A stretch of DNA of 64,000 nt from Algibacter_G agarivorans (GCF_039543245.1 NZ_BAABJJ010000014.1:177026-241025), one strand, 5' to 3'; positions 1-9,911 are shown, counted from the stretch's first letter. The notes: generated from the sequence alone by a model not told the origin. Numbers and translations are program-made.

Positions 1-2
1 AT

Positions 3-131
3 TTAGCCTTAGCGTCCGTTGCTTTTAGCGCTGTATTTTTTGTCATTGGAGTTTACAGATTCACGCTTTTAAAAAAGAGCTTGAAAAGACTCTATGATAT
101 GTCTGAAACCAAAGGAGTAAACACAAACTGA
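3..131 (+). CDS. C-terminal end of an unidentified membrane protein (partial)
   Basis: An open frame enters from the left edge and ends at a TGA at 129-131, leaving 42 residues. The visible part starts with a hydrophobic stretch (LALASVAFSAVFFVIGVYR), then a basic patch with several lysines and arginines, as expected of a last membrane helix followed by a cytoplasmic tail. The family cannot be told from so short a piece. It converges on the SulP gene, whose stop lies 12 bases further on. That it is coding is inferred from the open frame and sensible composition. Confidence 0.5.
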   Translation, partial: LALASVAFSAVFFVIGVYRFTLLKKSLKRLYDMSETKGVNTN

Positions 132-143
132 AGTCTTGTTATT

Positions 144-2348
144 TTAATTGGATATAACTTGGTTTAAGCGTTTTCCGAAATCAAACATGGCCTTAATTTC
201 TTTTGTGCTCGCCAATCGTTCTTTGCTAAATATCAACAAAGCATTTCCATTGGATTCTACATGATAATAAGGGTTGCTTTCAAAAAAATGAGTGACATCA
301 TCATTAAAAAATTCAGTAATTCCTGCTTCATTATCGCCTAATAAATAAAACCGCTTAGAAAAATCATCGTGGTTTTCAATAGGGATATCTTTAAATCCAG
401 CAAAGGCAGATAGCTTTTCTAAAAAGCCTTCTCTGTCTAATGTGAATTCTGGAATGGCAAAATTTAAATCGATATGCATCATGGTGGAACGAATCACTTC
501 TTTTGCTATAAATTCACCTTCAGAAAATTCTATATCAAATAATTTAATGGCATTATCTTTATGAGATAATTTGTTATAAATATGATTGATTTGTTTTGTG
601 CTGAAAAATGAAAAATTATTTAAAAAAGAGATGTCTTTTTGCTTTTTAGAACTATAATTTAAACGGTAATCATCAGCAAAGCTTTCTATACTTGTTTGAC
701 GCCTTGTAAGGCTGTTTTTAATAATTTTTGGCACAGGTAATAAACGTCGTGAAGCAAATGGGTGCTTAGAGTCGGTATCGTGCATATCCAAACCAATAAC
801 ATCAAAATGACCACCTCGTTTTGCAAACAATTCTTGATAGCTATTTATGTTTTCCATAACAGTGTCATCAACAAACTCGCACATAGAAAAATCTACGATA
901 ACATCTTCGTTTTCTGGTATGGTATCTAGTTGTTGTTTTAATCTGAAATAATTTAAAAAACTGCAAAAATGCTTAATACTTACATAGTAACTATGTTTCC
1001 TGTCATGCTCTTTATACATTAAAACATTTGGTTTTAAAACATTTCTTATAAATAAGCCATAACCAGCACTTCTATTTATTATAGTATGAATGATTAAAGT
1101 GGTAATAACACCAGCCAAAATACCAGTAATTAAACCAATTTTTAAAGTTACGATTAGCGTTACGAAAAAGATAATAAGTTGCTCTTTTCCGATAGAAAAC
1201 ATTTTTGTAATAACTTTTGGAGAAGCCAGTTTATAACCCGTATAAACCAAAATAGCCATTAATGCCGGAAGCGGAATTCGGGTTAATTGCGTACTAAAAA
1301 ACACAATAAATACAACTAAAAAAAGGGCATGGAAAAAGTTAGATGAGCGGTTAGTAGCGCCATTGTTTACGTTTACTGAGCTACGCGCAATAACGGTTAC
1401 CACGTTTAAACCACCTAAAAGCCCGCTACCAACGGTTGCCAAGCCTAAAGCTTTAAGGTCCCTGTTTACGTTAGAGCGTCGTTTTTCAGAATCTAACTTA
1501 TCTACGGCTTTAATACTTAAAAGAGATTCTATACTAGAAATAAGGGTTAATGCCAACACGCTACCCCAGAATGAGAGACTCCAAATACCACTAAAATTAG
1601 GCCTTGGTATATCGGCTATAATATCTTGAATTGCGGGAATACCAGAAATCATATATTCTTTGGCTATAGGGTTTGGTTCATGAAGCCCTAATTCAAAATA
1701 ATAACTAAACCCAATGGATAAAAGAACAATCCACATAGGAGCGGGAATAAGTTGTAAATATTTGTTTCTAATTTTGGAATAAAACAACATAATGGCTAAA
1801 CTTAGTACTCCAGCAAGTGAAGCAAAAATTAACCCTTTGTTTCCGTAATGAAGCGCATCATTTATGGTGTATGGAATTTCCAAAAGATAATCTACAGTAT
1901 CTTCTCGTTTTATTTTATGGGCAAGCATAATATGAAACTGTTTTCCTAAAATAATGAGCCCTATGGCGGCCAACATGCCTTGAATTGCTGAAGATGGAAA
2001 GAAATCGGCAAGTTTGCCCATTCTAAAAAAACCAAGGAGCAATAGCAATATTCCAGAACACATTATAGCCACATATGCACTTTCTAAACCCAATGTGGCA
2101 ATAGCTACTAATAGGACCCCAACTAATCCGTTTCCAGGTCCTGCTATGGTAACGTGGCTACCTCCTAAAATGGAGACTACTATACCGCCAACTATGGCTG
2201 CTATGACACCGGCAATTGGAGGCGCATCACTTGCCATAGCAAGACCTAAACCTAAAGGCAAAGCAATAAGACTTACCACAAAACCAGAAAATATGTTTTT
2301 AGGTAATGCCTTAAAAAAACCTTTTATGTTATTTTTTTTTGGATTCAT
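144..2348 (-). CDS. SulP-family inorganic anion transporter with STAS domain and extra C-terminal domain
   Basis: 734 residues. Residues about 15-430 carry the SulP/SLC26 membrane core (SGFVVSLIALPLGLGLAMAS near the N-terminus, then many hydrophobic helices). About 440-560 is a STAS domain (VDFSMCEFVDDTVMENI). A further ~170-residue soluble tail follows, which most SulP proteins lack. SulP proteins move sulfate, bicarbonate or similar anions across the inner membrane, often with Na+ or H+; the substrate here cannot be read from sequence. The ATG overlaps the stop of the upstream universal stress protein gene (ATGA), so the two are probably translationally coupled. The pairing with a stress protein and a nearby Na+/H+ antiporter fits ion or pH homeostasis, by inference. 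Confidence 0.9.
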   Translation of the reverse strand: MNPKKNNIKGFFKALPKNIFSGFVVSLIALPLGLGLAMASDAPPIAGVIAAIVGGIVVSILGGSHVTIAGPGNGLVGVLLVAIATLGLESAYVAIMCSGILLLLLGFFRMGKLADFFPSSAIQGMLAAIGLIILGKQFHIMLAHKIKREDTVDYLLEIPYTINDALHYGNKGLIFASLAGVLSLAIMLFYSKIRNKYLQLIPAPMWIVLLSIGFSYYFELGLHEPNPIAKEYMISGIPAIQDIIADIPRPNFSGIWSLSFWGSVLALTLISSIESLLSIKAVDKLDSEKRRSNVNRDLKALGLATVGSGLLGGLNVVTVIARSSVNVNNGATNRSSNFFHALFLVVFIVFFSTQLTRIPLPALMAILVYTGYKLASPKVITKMFSIGKEQLIIFFVTLIVTLKIGLITGILAGVITTLIIHTIINRSAGYGLFIRNVLKPNVLMYKEHDRKHSYYVSIKHFCSFLNYFRLKQQLDTIPENEDVIVDFSMCEFVDDTVMENINSYQELFAKRGGHFDVIGLDMHDTDSKHPFASRRLLPVPKIIKNSLTRRQTSIESFADDYRLNYSSKKQKDISFLNNFSFFSTKQINHIYNKLSHKDNAIKLFDIEFSEGEFIAKEVIRSTMMHIDLNFAIPEFTLDREGFLEKLSAFAGFKDIPIENHDDFSKRFYLLGDNEAGITEFFNDDVTHFFESNPYYHVESNGNALLIFSKERLASTKEIKAMFDFGKRLNQVISN

Positions 2349-3193
2349 TGTAGAATTAACACATCGGTTGGTAATTCGGTTAAAATATGTTCAATATCAT
2401 GTGGAAATAATCGGTCCCAGAAGGTCATCTTAGTTGGCGCATTCATCACTAATAAATCAGCACGCATAATTTGTGCATAATGCCCGATGGAATAGCCTTT
2501 TCTACCAAAAATAGGTTGTAGTTTCACTGTTTTATTTTCAGTATATGCTTCTGGAATATGACTGATAATTTCTTTTATTCTGGAGTTTTCCCTAAGCTTA
2601 ATGCGCTCCTTCATAATGGTAGCTCTTCTAAGGGACTTGTCGTCATCAACCTTTACAGAAACCTGATCCTGATTAATCTCTTCAACTATAGTAATTTTAC
2701 TGGCATTAAGTTGTTTTGCCACATAAAAGGCCGTGGTAATGGTTTGTTCTGTTTTAGGGTCTTTCAATCCGTTTACAACAATATGTTGACAGGAAATGCG
2801 CTCCACGGAAGGCTTGATTAATAATAAAATAGAACATTTTGCTTGGCGTGTAATTTTTCTAGCAATAGACCCTACGTAATATTTAACAAAGCGTTCGCGT
2901 TGTACAGCACCAAGAATTAATAAGTCTATTTTTTTTCTTTCTGAAGTTGATAAAATAACATTTACTGGGTCTCCAGTTTTAAAAACCACTTCATAATCTA
3001 GATTATCTTTTTCAAAACCTTTAAGGATGATACTCAGCATATCTATTTTATCCTTAGAAGCTTCACCTACATGTATTAAAAATAATTTTGCTCCAAAAAA
3101 CACAGATAACCGAGCGGCCTCAAAGAGGTTTGCTTTCAAGTTTGGTGAGAATGCCACACCAATTCCGATACTTTTAAAAGTCTTTAAAGACAA
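2345..3193 (-). CDS. Tandem universal stress protein (UspA family)
   Basis: 282 residues, the size of a two-domain Usp. The first domain (about 6-140) begins KSIGIGVAFSPNLKANLFEAARL and contains the LLILGAVQRERFVKYYVGSIARKI nucleotide-loop region; the second (about 150-282) ends with LLVMNAPTKMTFWDRLFPH and PTDVLIL. No ATG exists at the N-terminus: the frame opens after a stop at 3206-3208 and the best start is TTG at 3191-3193, so the exact start is uncertain. It overlaps the SulP start by four bases (ATGA) and very likely forms a two-gene unit with it. Usp proteins are cytoplasmic; attached to a transporter operon, this one may sense ATP or ADP for it, which is inference. Confidence 0.85.
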   Translation of the reverse strand: MSLKTFKSIGIGVAFSPNLKANLFEAARLSVFFGAKLFLIHVGEASKDKIDMLSIILKGFEKDNLDYEVVFKTGDPVNVILSTSERKKIDLLILGAVQRERFVKYYVGSIARKITRQAKCSILLLIKPSVERISCQHIVVNGLKDPKTEQTITTAFYVAKQLNASKITIVEEINQDQVSVKVDDDKSLRRATIMKERIKLRENSRIKEIISHIPEAYTENKTVKLQPIFGRKGYSIGHYAQIMRADLLVMNAPTKMTFWDRLFPHDIEHILTELPTDVLILQ

Positions 3194-3291
3194 AGGTTTT
3201 AATTTTTAAGTCAAATCCGAAAGATAACATTTTTTAAAAACATGAAGTCATCTGTTTTACCTAAATTAGTATTTTAAAAAAGATATTGCTT

Positions 3292-5160
3292 ATGTTAGAA
3301 CTCGCTGGAATTATTATTTTAGGAATATTAGCGCAATGGGTGGCATGGAAATTTAAAATCCCTGCCATTTTACCTTTAATTTTAATTGGTTTATTAGTCG
3401 GACCTATTGCTGCTGAGTTTTTAAGTGAAGATGGTACCAAATGGATAGAACCCATTTGGAATGGCGAAAAAGGACTATTTCCTGGCGATGGTTTGTATTA
3501 TTTTGTGTCCTTAGCCATTAGTATCATACTTTTTGAAGGTGGGTTAACACTAAAACGTTCCGAAATTAGAACCGTTGGTCCCGTAATTACAAAACTTATT
3601 ACATTAGGTTCTGCTATTACGTTTTTTGGGGCTGGTATATTGGCGCATTTCATTTTTGATTTAAGCTGGCAATTGTCCTTTTTGTTTTCAGGGCTTATTA
3701 TTGTTACGGGACCAACAGTAATCACACCCATTCTAAGAAATATTCCGCTAAAAAAAGATATTTCAACTGTTTTAAAATGGGAAGGGATTTTAATAGACCC
3801 CATTGGCGCTTTAGTAGCGGTTTTGGTCTTTGAATTTATTAGTGTTGAAGGCGATAGCGGTTTTACAAAAACGGCCTTAATTGAGTTTGGAAAAATTGTT
3901 TTATTCGGAACTACTTTCGGTTTTACGTTTGCCCATGGTTTAGCTTTTGCAATCAACAAAAAATTAATTCCGCATTATTTATTAAATGTCGTATCACTTT
4001 CCACCGTGCTATTGGTTTTTGTAGAATCTGAAATTTTTGCTCATGAGTCAGGATTACTGGCGGTTGTTGTTATGGGTATGGTTTTAGGAAACAGTAAATT
4101 AGAAAACATAAAAGAACTGCTTTATTTTAAAGAATCTTTAAGCGTCTTATTAATATCCATATTATTTATTCTTTTGGCAGCCAATATTAATATTGAGGAT
4201 ATGATGTTGCTTTACACATGGAAAACTGCGGTGCTTTTTGCTGCGGTAGTCTTTTTAGTAAGACCAATTGCGGTATTTTTAAGTGCTATGGGTACCAAAT
4301 TAAAGACTAATGAAAAAGTATTTATCAGTTGGGTTGGCCCTAGGGGTATTGTTGCCGCAGGTATTGCTTCGCTTTTTGGAAGTAAACTTATAAAGCAAGG
4401 TATTGAAGGTGCGGAATACATTACGCCATTAGTGTTCATGATTGTGTTAGGCACGGTATTATTAAATGCTACTACAGCAAGATTGTTCGCAAAAGTAGTA
4501 GGTGTATTTCTTAAAAAATCTGAAGGTATTTTAATAATTGGAGCTTCAAAAGTTTCTAGATTATTAGGGCATTATCTAGAAACTAATGGAAGACATGTTG
4601 TCCTTATTGATAGTAACGAACGAAATATCGAAAAAGCTAAGGAATTAGGGCTAGAAGCCTTGACTACTAACATTTATTCTGAAACATTAACAGATAACAT
4701 AGAATTGAATGATGTGGGCTATTTAATGGCATTAACTGGTAATTCCGATATTAATAAGTATGCGATTAACAAATTTAGTAATCAGTTTGGCGAAAATGGT
4801 TCTTTTAGATTGGTAACCACTCAAGAAATGTTAGATGACACTAATAACCCGAAGGAAGGGTTGTTTTCTCATAAAGATGATTTTAATGTGCTTACTGAAT
4901 TAACAAGAAAACACCCTTCAATTCAAGAAATTGACTTAGAAGATAAGTCGCATTATGAGACTTTAATTAAAATCTCGAATCATGATCAAGATATTATTCC
5001 ACTGTTTGTAAAAGATAATGAAGGAGAACTTCATATTATATCATCTTATAATTTGGAGGTTAAAGCTATTGAAGCAGGTTATCAACTTGTTTATTTAGGA
5101 AAACCTTTTGATGTTGAAGAAGTGCCTACCGCCGAAACTAAAGCGTCAAAAGAAGAATAA
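3292..5160 (+). CDS. CPA1-type Na+/H+ antiporter with C-terminal TrkA-N domain
   Basis: 622 residues from the ATG at 3292; an in-frame TTG two codons upstream is less likely. Residues 1-405 are the multi-helix cation:proton antiporter core, with the ion-binding GILIDPIGA motif and PRGIVAAGIASLFGS. Residues about 410-540 form a TrkA-N/RCK-like Rossmann domain (ILIIGASKVSRLLGHYLE, then VVLIDSNERNIEKA), which in related proteins gates transport by binding NAD(H) or nucleotides. Expected role: Na+ or K+ extrusion and pH control at the inner membrane, useful in a marine cell. It diverges from the usp-SulP unit and converges on the GH31 gene with a shared terminator between them. Confidence 0.9.
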   Translation: MLELAGIIILGILAQWVAWKFKIPAILPLILIGLLVGPIAAEFLSEDGTKWIEPIWNGEKGLFPGDGLYYFVSLAISIILFEGGLTLKRSEIRTVGPVITKLITLGSAITFFGAGILAHFIFDLSWQLSFLFSGLIIVTGPTVITPILRNIPLKKDISTVLKWEGILIDPIGALVAVLVFEFISVEGDSGFTKTALIEFGKIVLFGTTFGFTFAHGLAFAINKKLIPHYLLNVVSLSTVLLVFVESEIFAHESGLLAVVVMGMVLGNSKLENIKELLYFKESLSVLLISILFILLAANINIEDMMLLYTWKTAVLFAAVVFLVRPIAVFLSAMGTKLKTNEKVFISWVGPRGIVAAGIASLFGSKLIKQGIEGAEYITPLVFMIVLGTVLLNATTARLFAKVVGVFLKKSEGILIIGASKVSRLLGHYLETNGRHVVLIDSNERNIEKAKELGLEALTTNIYSETLTDNIELNDVGYLMALTGNSDINKYAINKFSNQFGENGSFRLVTTQEMLDDTNNPKEGLFSHKDDFNVLTELTRKHPSIQEIDLEDKSHYETLIKISNHDQDIIPLFVKDNEGELHIISSYNLEVKAIEAGYQLVYLGKPFDVEEVPTAETKASKEE

Positions 5161-5195
5161 AATTAATAGTTTTAATAACCGTCTTAGCCCATAAA

Positions 5196-5227
5196 AAAGC
5201 CTCTCTTAATTTAAAAAGAGAGGCTTT
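5196..5227. terminator. Bidirectional rho-independent terminator
   Basis: A perfect 12-bp stem (AAAGCCTCTCTT / AAGAGAGGCTTT) with an 8-nt loop lies between the convergent antiporter and GH31 genes. A-runs on one side and T-runs on the other make it functional in both directions. Confidence 0.85.
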
Positions 5228-5254
5228 AATGTTTTATTATGTTGCAGGCTTTTT

Positions 5255-7657
5255 TTAAGCCATAATATGAAGCTCTGTAAACTCTTTAGTAAGCACTAAA
5301 GTATTATCACCATTAAGTTTTAGGTCTTTAAATGGAATAATAACATTATCAATTTCAACTTTAGAAATTTTAAATGGCAAACCATGTAAACTCACCTTAA
5401 AGGTTTTGTAAGTTGTTATGAATTTACCTGATTTATGCTGCTGAATGATTAATTCCTTTTTCTTACCGTTCAACTTAAAGGTTCTTAAGCTATATCTACC
5501 TTTTATATAGTCATAACCATCAGTAGCGTCTTCATATACTTCGGAAGTTTCTTTACCTTCTTTATAGTATACATCAAGTATTAGTTCATCAATAGTTTTT
5601 TCACCTACATATTGTTGAATTGGGTATTTAGGAATAATAGCACCTTCTTTAACAAAAATTGGCATGAAATCTAAATCGGCATCAACCCATTGTTCTGTAC
5701 CACCTTCAACAACCTCATCACTCCAGAAGTTATACCATTTACCAAGCGGGATGTACATACGTCTTCCTTTTTGGTTTGGTCCTGTTATTGGGCAAGCCAG
5801 TATTTTTTCACCAAAAATAAACTCATCATTTCTATAATGTGTTTGGGGATCAGCTTGATCGTATAATACTAAAGATTTTAAAATTGGAATACCTTCTTCA
5901 GCATATCTCCAAAATGCTGTATATAAATAAGGCAGTAATTGATACCTTATTTCAATAAACTTTCTTACAACATCTGTAATAGTTGTTCCAAAAGCCCAAG
6001 GTTCTTGATCACCGTGATCTCCAGAAGAGTGTGTTCTACAGAATGGGTGGAAGATTCCTAACTGAATCCAACGAGCATACAATTCGCCGTTTGGCTGTTC
6101 GGCAAATCCACCAATATCAGATCCTATAAACGAGAATCCAGACATACACATACGTTGTGCTTGTAAGTTTGCTATAGTTAAATGATCCCAAGTTGCAATA
6201 TTATCTCCAGTCCAACTAGAGGTGTAACGTTGTGTTCCAGAATAAGCAGCTCTTGTAATTACAAAAGGTCTTTTTGGATACGAGAATTTTTTCAATCCTT
6301 GGTAAGTAGCACGAGCCATTTGCATACCGTAAACGTTATGTGCTTTTCTGTGGCTACAATGGTTTCCATCATAATCGTGTCTTACGTCATTTGGAAATGT
6401 TTTTCCAGGAACGTCCATTACTGCTGGCTCGTTCATATCATTCCAAACACCTTTTACACCTATATCTTCAACTAGCTCTTGGAATAAATTAGCCCACCAT
6501 TCTCTAACATCTGGGTTTGTAAAATCTGGGAAATAACATTCACCAGGCCATACTTTACCTTTCATATAGGGGCCATCTGCACGTTTACAGAAATAATCTT
6601 TATCAAGACCTTCTTTAAACACAGAATAATCCATATCTATTTTAATTCCCGGGTCAATGATAACAATGGTTTTAAAACCATCATCTGCTAATTCCTTAAC
6701 CATTCTTTTTGGGTTCGGGAAGTATTCTTCGCTCCATGTAAAACACCTAAAGCCTTCCATGTAATCAATATCTAAATAGATAGCATCACAAGGAATTTGT
6801 AATTCTCTAAATTTAGAAGTGATTTCCTTTACGTTGGATTCTGGATAATAACTCCATTTACATTGGTGGTAACCTAATGTCCATAAAGCCGGCATTTCAT
6901 GTGGTTTCCCAGTTAAATCGGTATAATTTACAACAACATCCGACATTTCAGGACCATAGATGAAATAGTAATTCATTTCGCCTCCCTGTGCCCAAAAACT
7001 TGTTATGTTTCTGCGTTCATGGCAAAAGTCAAAGAATGAACGGAAGGTATTATCAAAAAATATTCCGTAAGATTTTTTGTTGTGTAAGGCTGTATAAAAA
7101 GGAATTGTTTTATAAATAGGATCAGTATCTCTACCATAGGCATAAGAATCTGTTACCCAATTTTCAAAACGTTTACCTTTTAGGTTATTGTCAACTGGCT
7201 TATCTCCTAAACCATAATAACTTTCACCTGGTTGAGCGGTTTTAGACATTTTTACAACATTGCCACCATGCTCATAACTTTCTTCCCAATGGAAACCAAG
7301 TTCGTCTTCACAAATCAAAGATTTATCTTTAGCATCATAAATAGAAGTTCTTAAATCTAATTTTGAAATGTTACAAATTAACTTAGAAGTAGTTATGATA
7401 TAATAATCCTCATTTTCAGAAACTTCAAGAAGGTTATATCCTCTACTTGCGTATTTAGTAATGGCATAAGAAAAGTCATTTTCAAAAATACCAGTAGTTG
7501 TAAATCTAAAGCGAAGTATACTATCTCTTCGAACAGTAACTTGCAAAATAGCGCCATTTGCAGTAGTAAAAGAAAGTACGTTAAGGTTTTTTTCGTACGA
7601 AACTATTTTTGATGGAAACAGGTTTCCTTTATATTCTAATTCTGTATTTAATATCAT
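5255..7657 (-). CDS. GH31 alpha-glucosidase
   Basis: 800 residues with no signal peptide, so probably cytoplasmic. An N-terminal beta-sandwich is followed by the GH31 barrel: DIDYMEGFRCFTW, the nucleophile motif GVWNDMNEPAV (Asp about 407) and SFIGSDIGGFAEQP with the downstream HSSGDHGDQEPW, then C-terminal beta domains. GH31 enzymes of this layout remove alpha-glucose from the non-reducing ends of maltose, malto-oligosaccharides or other alpha-glucans. It lies downstream of the glgM-glgC-glgE-mak-glgB genes on the same strand but behind a strong terminator, so it probably has its own promoter. A role in recycling malto-oligosaccharides is inferred from context; the exact linkage preference is not visible. 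Confidence 0.93.
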   Translation of the reverse strand: MILNTELEYKGNLFPSKIVSYEKNLNVLSFTTANGAILQVTVRRDSILRFRFTTTGIFENDFSYAITKYASRGYNLLEVSENEDYYIITTSKLICNISKLDLRTSIYDAKDKSLICEDELGFHWEESYEHGGNVVKMSKTAQPGESYYGLGDKPVDNNLKGKRFENWVTDSYAYGRDTDPIYKTIPFYTALHNKKSYGIFFDNTFRSFFDFCHERRNITSFWAQGGEMNYYFIYGPEMSDVVVNYTDLTGKPHEMPALWTLGYHQCKWSYYPESNVKEITSKFRELQIPCDAIYLDIDYMEGFRCFTWSEEYFPNPKRMVKELADDGFKTIVIIDPGIKIDMDYSVFKEGLDKDYFCKRADGPYMKGKVWPGECYFPDFTNPDVREWWANLFQELVEDIGVKGVWNDMNEPAVMDVPGKTFPNDVRHDYDGNHCSHRKAHNVYGMQMARATYQGLKKFSYPKRPFVITRAAYSGTQRYTSSWTGDNIATWDHLTIANLQAQRMCMSGFSFIGSDIGGFAEQPNGELYARWIQLGIFHPFCRTHSSGDHGDQEPWAFGTTITDVVRKFIEIRYQLLPYLYTAFWRYAEEGIPILKSLVLYDQADPQTHYRNDEFIFGEKILACPITGPNQKGRRMYIPLGKWYNFWSDEVVEGGTEQWVDADLDFMPIFVKEGAIIPKYPIQQYVGEKTIDELILDVYYKEGKETSEVYEDATDGYDYIKGRYSLRTFKLNGKKKELIIQQHKSGKFITTYKTFKVSLHGLPFKISKVEIDNVIIPFKDLKLNGDNTLVLTKEFTELHIMA

Positions 7658-7848
7658 AAATTAAGTATCAATAATAATTGGCGAAAATACTAAAATTAAA
7701 ACACCCCTCTCGTTTCTTTTTATTAAAAAAATGAGGAATATATTATATAAAATGCAAATAATAAGCCCTTTAATTATATATTATTCAATCAACTACAAAT
7801 CGTCAGGTTTTTGAGACTTTAAACGAATTTTAATTATGATAAATTTGA

Positions 7849-7881
7849 GTTAAACTCCTGAAATAAGTTGGGTTAAACTCC
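7849..7881. repeat. Pair of 10-bp direct repeats GTTAAACTCC
   Basis: Identical copies at 7849-7858 and 7872-7881, offset by 23 bases (about two helical turns), roughly 190 bases upstream of the GH31 start. The spacing would suit a dimeric DNA-binding protein, but no regulator is known; function is a guess. Confidence 0.4.
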
Positions 7882-7927
7882 CTAAAATGGGATAAGCTTT
7901 ATATTTTGAATGCGATATTACAAAAAA

Positions 7928-7972
7928 ACTTCCCAACTATTGAATTGAATTTAAAATCAATAGTTGGGAAGT
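7928..7972 (-). terminator. Rho-independent terminator of the glycogen operon
   Basis: A 16-bp perfect inverted repeat (ACTTCCCAACTATTGA and its complement) with a 13-nt loop starts about 30 bases after the glgB stop. Read on the minus strand the stem is followed by a run of seven Ts, a classic intrinsic terminator. Confidence 0.88.
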
Positions 7973-8000
7973 GTAAATATTTATGTTTTAAGACTTATAT

Positions 8001-9908
8001 TTATTTAAATTCAAAAATGGTTACTGCTAAAGGTGGCAGCGTAATTTCTGCTGAATAGTCTTTACCGTTCCAAGGATCTTTTTTAATAGTTGTTTCTTTT
8101 TTGTTTTCTATACCGCTTCCTCCAAACTCTTTGGCATCACTGTTAAAAATTTCAATGAGTTTTCCTTTAGCTGTTACACCTATTTTGTAATTTTTTCTAA
8201 CGGTTGGGGTTAAATTACAAACTACAACAACATTGCCTTTTTCTTTGTATCCTTTTCTTATGTATGAAATCACACAGTTTTCATGGTCATCATAACTAAT
8301 CCATTCAAAGCCTTCACCACTAAATCCTTTTTCATAAAGTGCAGGTGTATTTTTATATAAGGCATTAAGAGACTTATAGTAATTTAGCATGTCTTTATGC
8401 GGTTTAAATTCCAATAAGTTCCAATCTAAACTCTCTTGGAAATTCCATTCGTTGTATTGCCCAAATTCACTTCCCATAAACAAGAGTTTTGTGCCAGGGT
8501 GTGTAAACATATAGCCGTATAATAAACGAAGGTTAGCAAAACGCTGCCACTCATCACCTGGCATTCTTCCTAGAATTGAATTTTTACCATAAACAACTTC
8601 ATCATGTGAAAGGGGTAACATAAAGTTTTCGGTAAACGCATATGCTAAACTAAAGGTAATATCGTTTTGGTGGTGTTTTCTATAAATTGGATCTTTGCCA
8701 AAGTACTCTAGGGTATCGTGCATCCAACCCATCATCCATTTCATTCCAAAGCCTAAACCACCAACAAATGTAGGTTTAGAAACCATAGGGAATGCTGTAG
8801 ATTCTTCAGCAATGGTTTGTACATCTGGAAAAGACGCATAAATTTCTTCATTTAATTCTTTTAAGAAGCTTATAACCGCTAGGTTTTCTCTACCTCCATA
8901 AATATTTGGTTCCCATTCGCCATCTTCTCTTGAATAATCCAAAAATAGCATAGAGGCAACGGCATCTACACGTAAACCATCAGCATGGTACTGATCCATC
9001 CAAAATGCGGCATTACTTATTAAAAATGAACGGACTTCATTACGTTCATAATTGAAAATCAAACTTTTCCAATCTTGGTGATAGCCTTTGCGTTTATCTG
9101 GGTGTTCATATAAGTGTGAACCATCAAAGAACCCTAGTCCGTGTGCATCTTCTGGAAAATGCGAAGGTACCCAGTCTAAAATAATTCCAACGCCAGCTTG
9201 GTGCAATTTATCAACTAAATATTTGAATTCTTCTGGATAACCAAATCGTGATGTTGGTGCAAAATACCCCGTAACTTGATAACCCCAAGATGGATCATAA
9301 GGAAATTCCATAATGGGCATCAACTCTACATGAGTGAAATTCATATCACTTACATATTTGACTAAGTCATCTGCTAACTCGAAGTAAGACATAAAACGAT
9401 CTTCTTCAGCGTGTCTTTTCCAAGACCCCAAATGTACTTCGTAAACAGAATAAGGTGCATCTATAGCATTATGCTTTTTACGCGTTTTCATCCAGTCTTT
9501 ATCCTTCCACTTATAATCGTCATCCCAAACTATCGATGCCGTATTAGGGTTGTGTTCGTAACGCCTGGCATAAGGATCTGCTTTTTCGGTTTTTATATCG
9601 TTATTGTTGCTTTGTATTTTATATTTATACGCAGCACCTTTTTCAACAAGCGGAATAAAGCCTTCCCAAATACCACTGGAATCCCAACGAACGTTTAATT
9701 GGTGCTCGCCTTCCATCCAATAATTAAAGTCGCCAACTACAGATACTTGTTTTGCTGTTGGTGCCCAAACCGCAAAATATACACCATCGATACCATCTAC
9801 GGTTACTAGGTGCGAGCCCATTTTTTCATAAAGTCTGTAATGCTTTCCAGACTTAAAAAGGTTGATATCGAATTCTGTAAATAAACTATAAGGTTTTACT
9901 TGTGCCAT
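8001..9908 (-). CDS. glgB: 1,4-alpha-glucan branching enzyme GlgB (GH13)
   Basis: 635 residues. The N-terminal CBM48 region contains GVYFAVWAPTAKQVSVVGDFNYW. The GH13 barrel shows GLRVDAVASMLFLDYSR (nucleophile Asp about 315), IAEESTAFP (acid/base Glu about 368) and LPLSHDEVVYGK (transition-state Asp), all as in known branching enzymes, plus a C-terminal beta domain. It moves short alpha-1,4 chains onto O6 of glucose residues to make alpha-1,6 branches. It is shorter than E. coli GlgB because the extra N-terminal module is missing. Its start is 3 bases after the maltokinase stop, so it belongs to the tight glgE-mak-glgB cluster; a strong terminator follows. Confidence 0.96.
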   Translation of the reverse strand: MAQVKPYSLFTEFDINLFKSGKHYRLYEKMGSHLVTVDGIDGVYFAVWAPTAKQVSVVGDFNYWMEGEHQLNVRWDSSGIWEGFIPLVEKGAAYKYKIQSNNNDIKTEKADPYARRYEHNPNTASIVWDDDYKWKDKDWMKTRKKHNAIDAPYSVYEVHLGSWKRHAEEDRFMSYFELADDLVKYVSDMNFTHVELMPIMEFPYDPSWGYQVTGYFAPTSRFGYPEEFKYLVDKLHQAGVGIILDWVPSHFPEDAHGLGFFDGSHLYEHPDKRKGYHQDWKSLIFNYERNEVRSFLISNAAFWMDQYHADGLRVDAVASMLFLDYSREDGEWEPNIYGGRENLAVISFLKELNEEIYASFPDVQTIAEESTAFPMVSKPTFVGGLGFGMKWMMGWMHDTLEYFGKDPIYRKHHQNDITFSLAYAFTENFMLPLSHDEVVYGKNSILGRMPGDEWQRFANLRLLYGYMFTHPGTKLLFMGSEFGQYNEWNFQESLDWNLLEFKPHKDMLNYYKSLNALYKNTPALYEKGFSGEGFEWISYDDHENCVISYIRKGYKEKGNVVVVCNLTPTVRKNYKIGVTAKGKLIEIFNSDAKEFGGSGIENKKETTIKKDPWNGKDYSAEITLPPLAVTIFEFK

Positions 9909-9911
9909 AAA

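Larger units (their letters stand above)
7658..8000. other. Intergenic region between glgB and the GH31 gene
   Basis: 343 bases without a credible gene. It holds the glgB terminator (7928-7972) and a pair of GTTAAACTCC direct repeats (7849-7881). The remainder, presumably with the GH31 promoter on the minus strand, is AT-rich; I could not identify a convincing consensus promoter there. Confidence 0.7.

Noticed and set aside
1363..2433. Plus-strand open frames opposite the SulP gene
   Set aside because: They are antisense shadows of a well-recognised transporter, with no start signals or domains.
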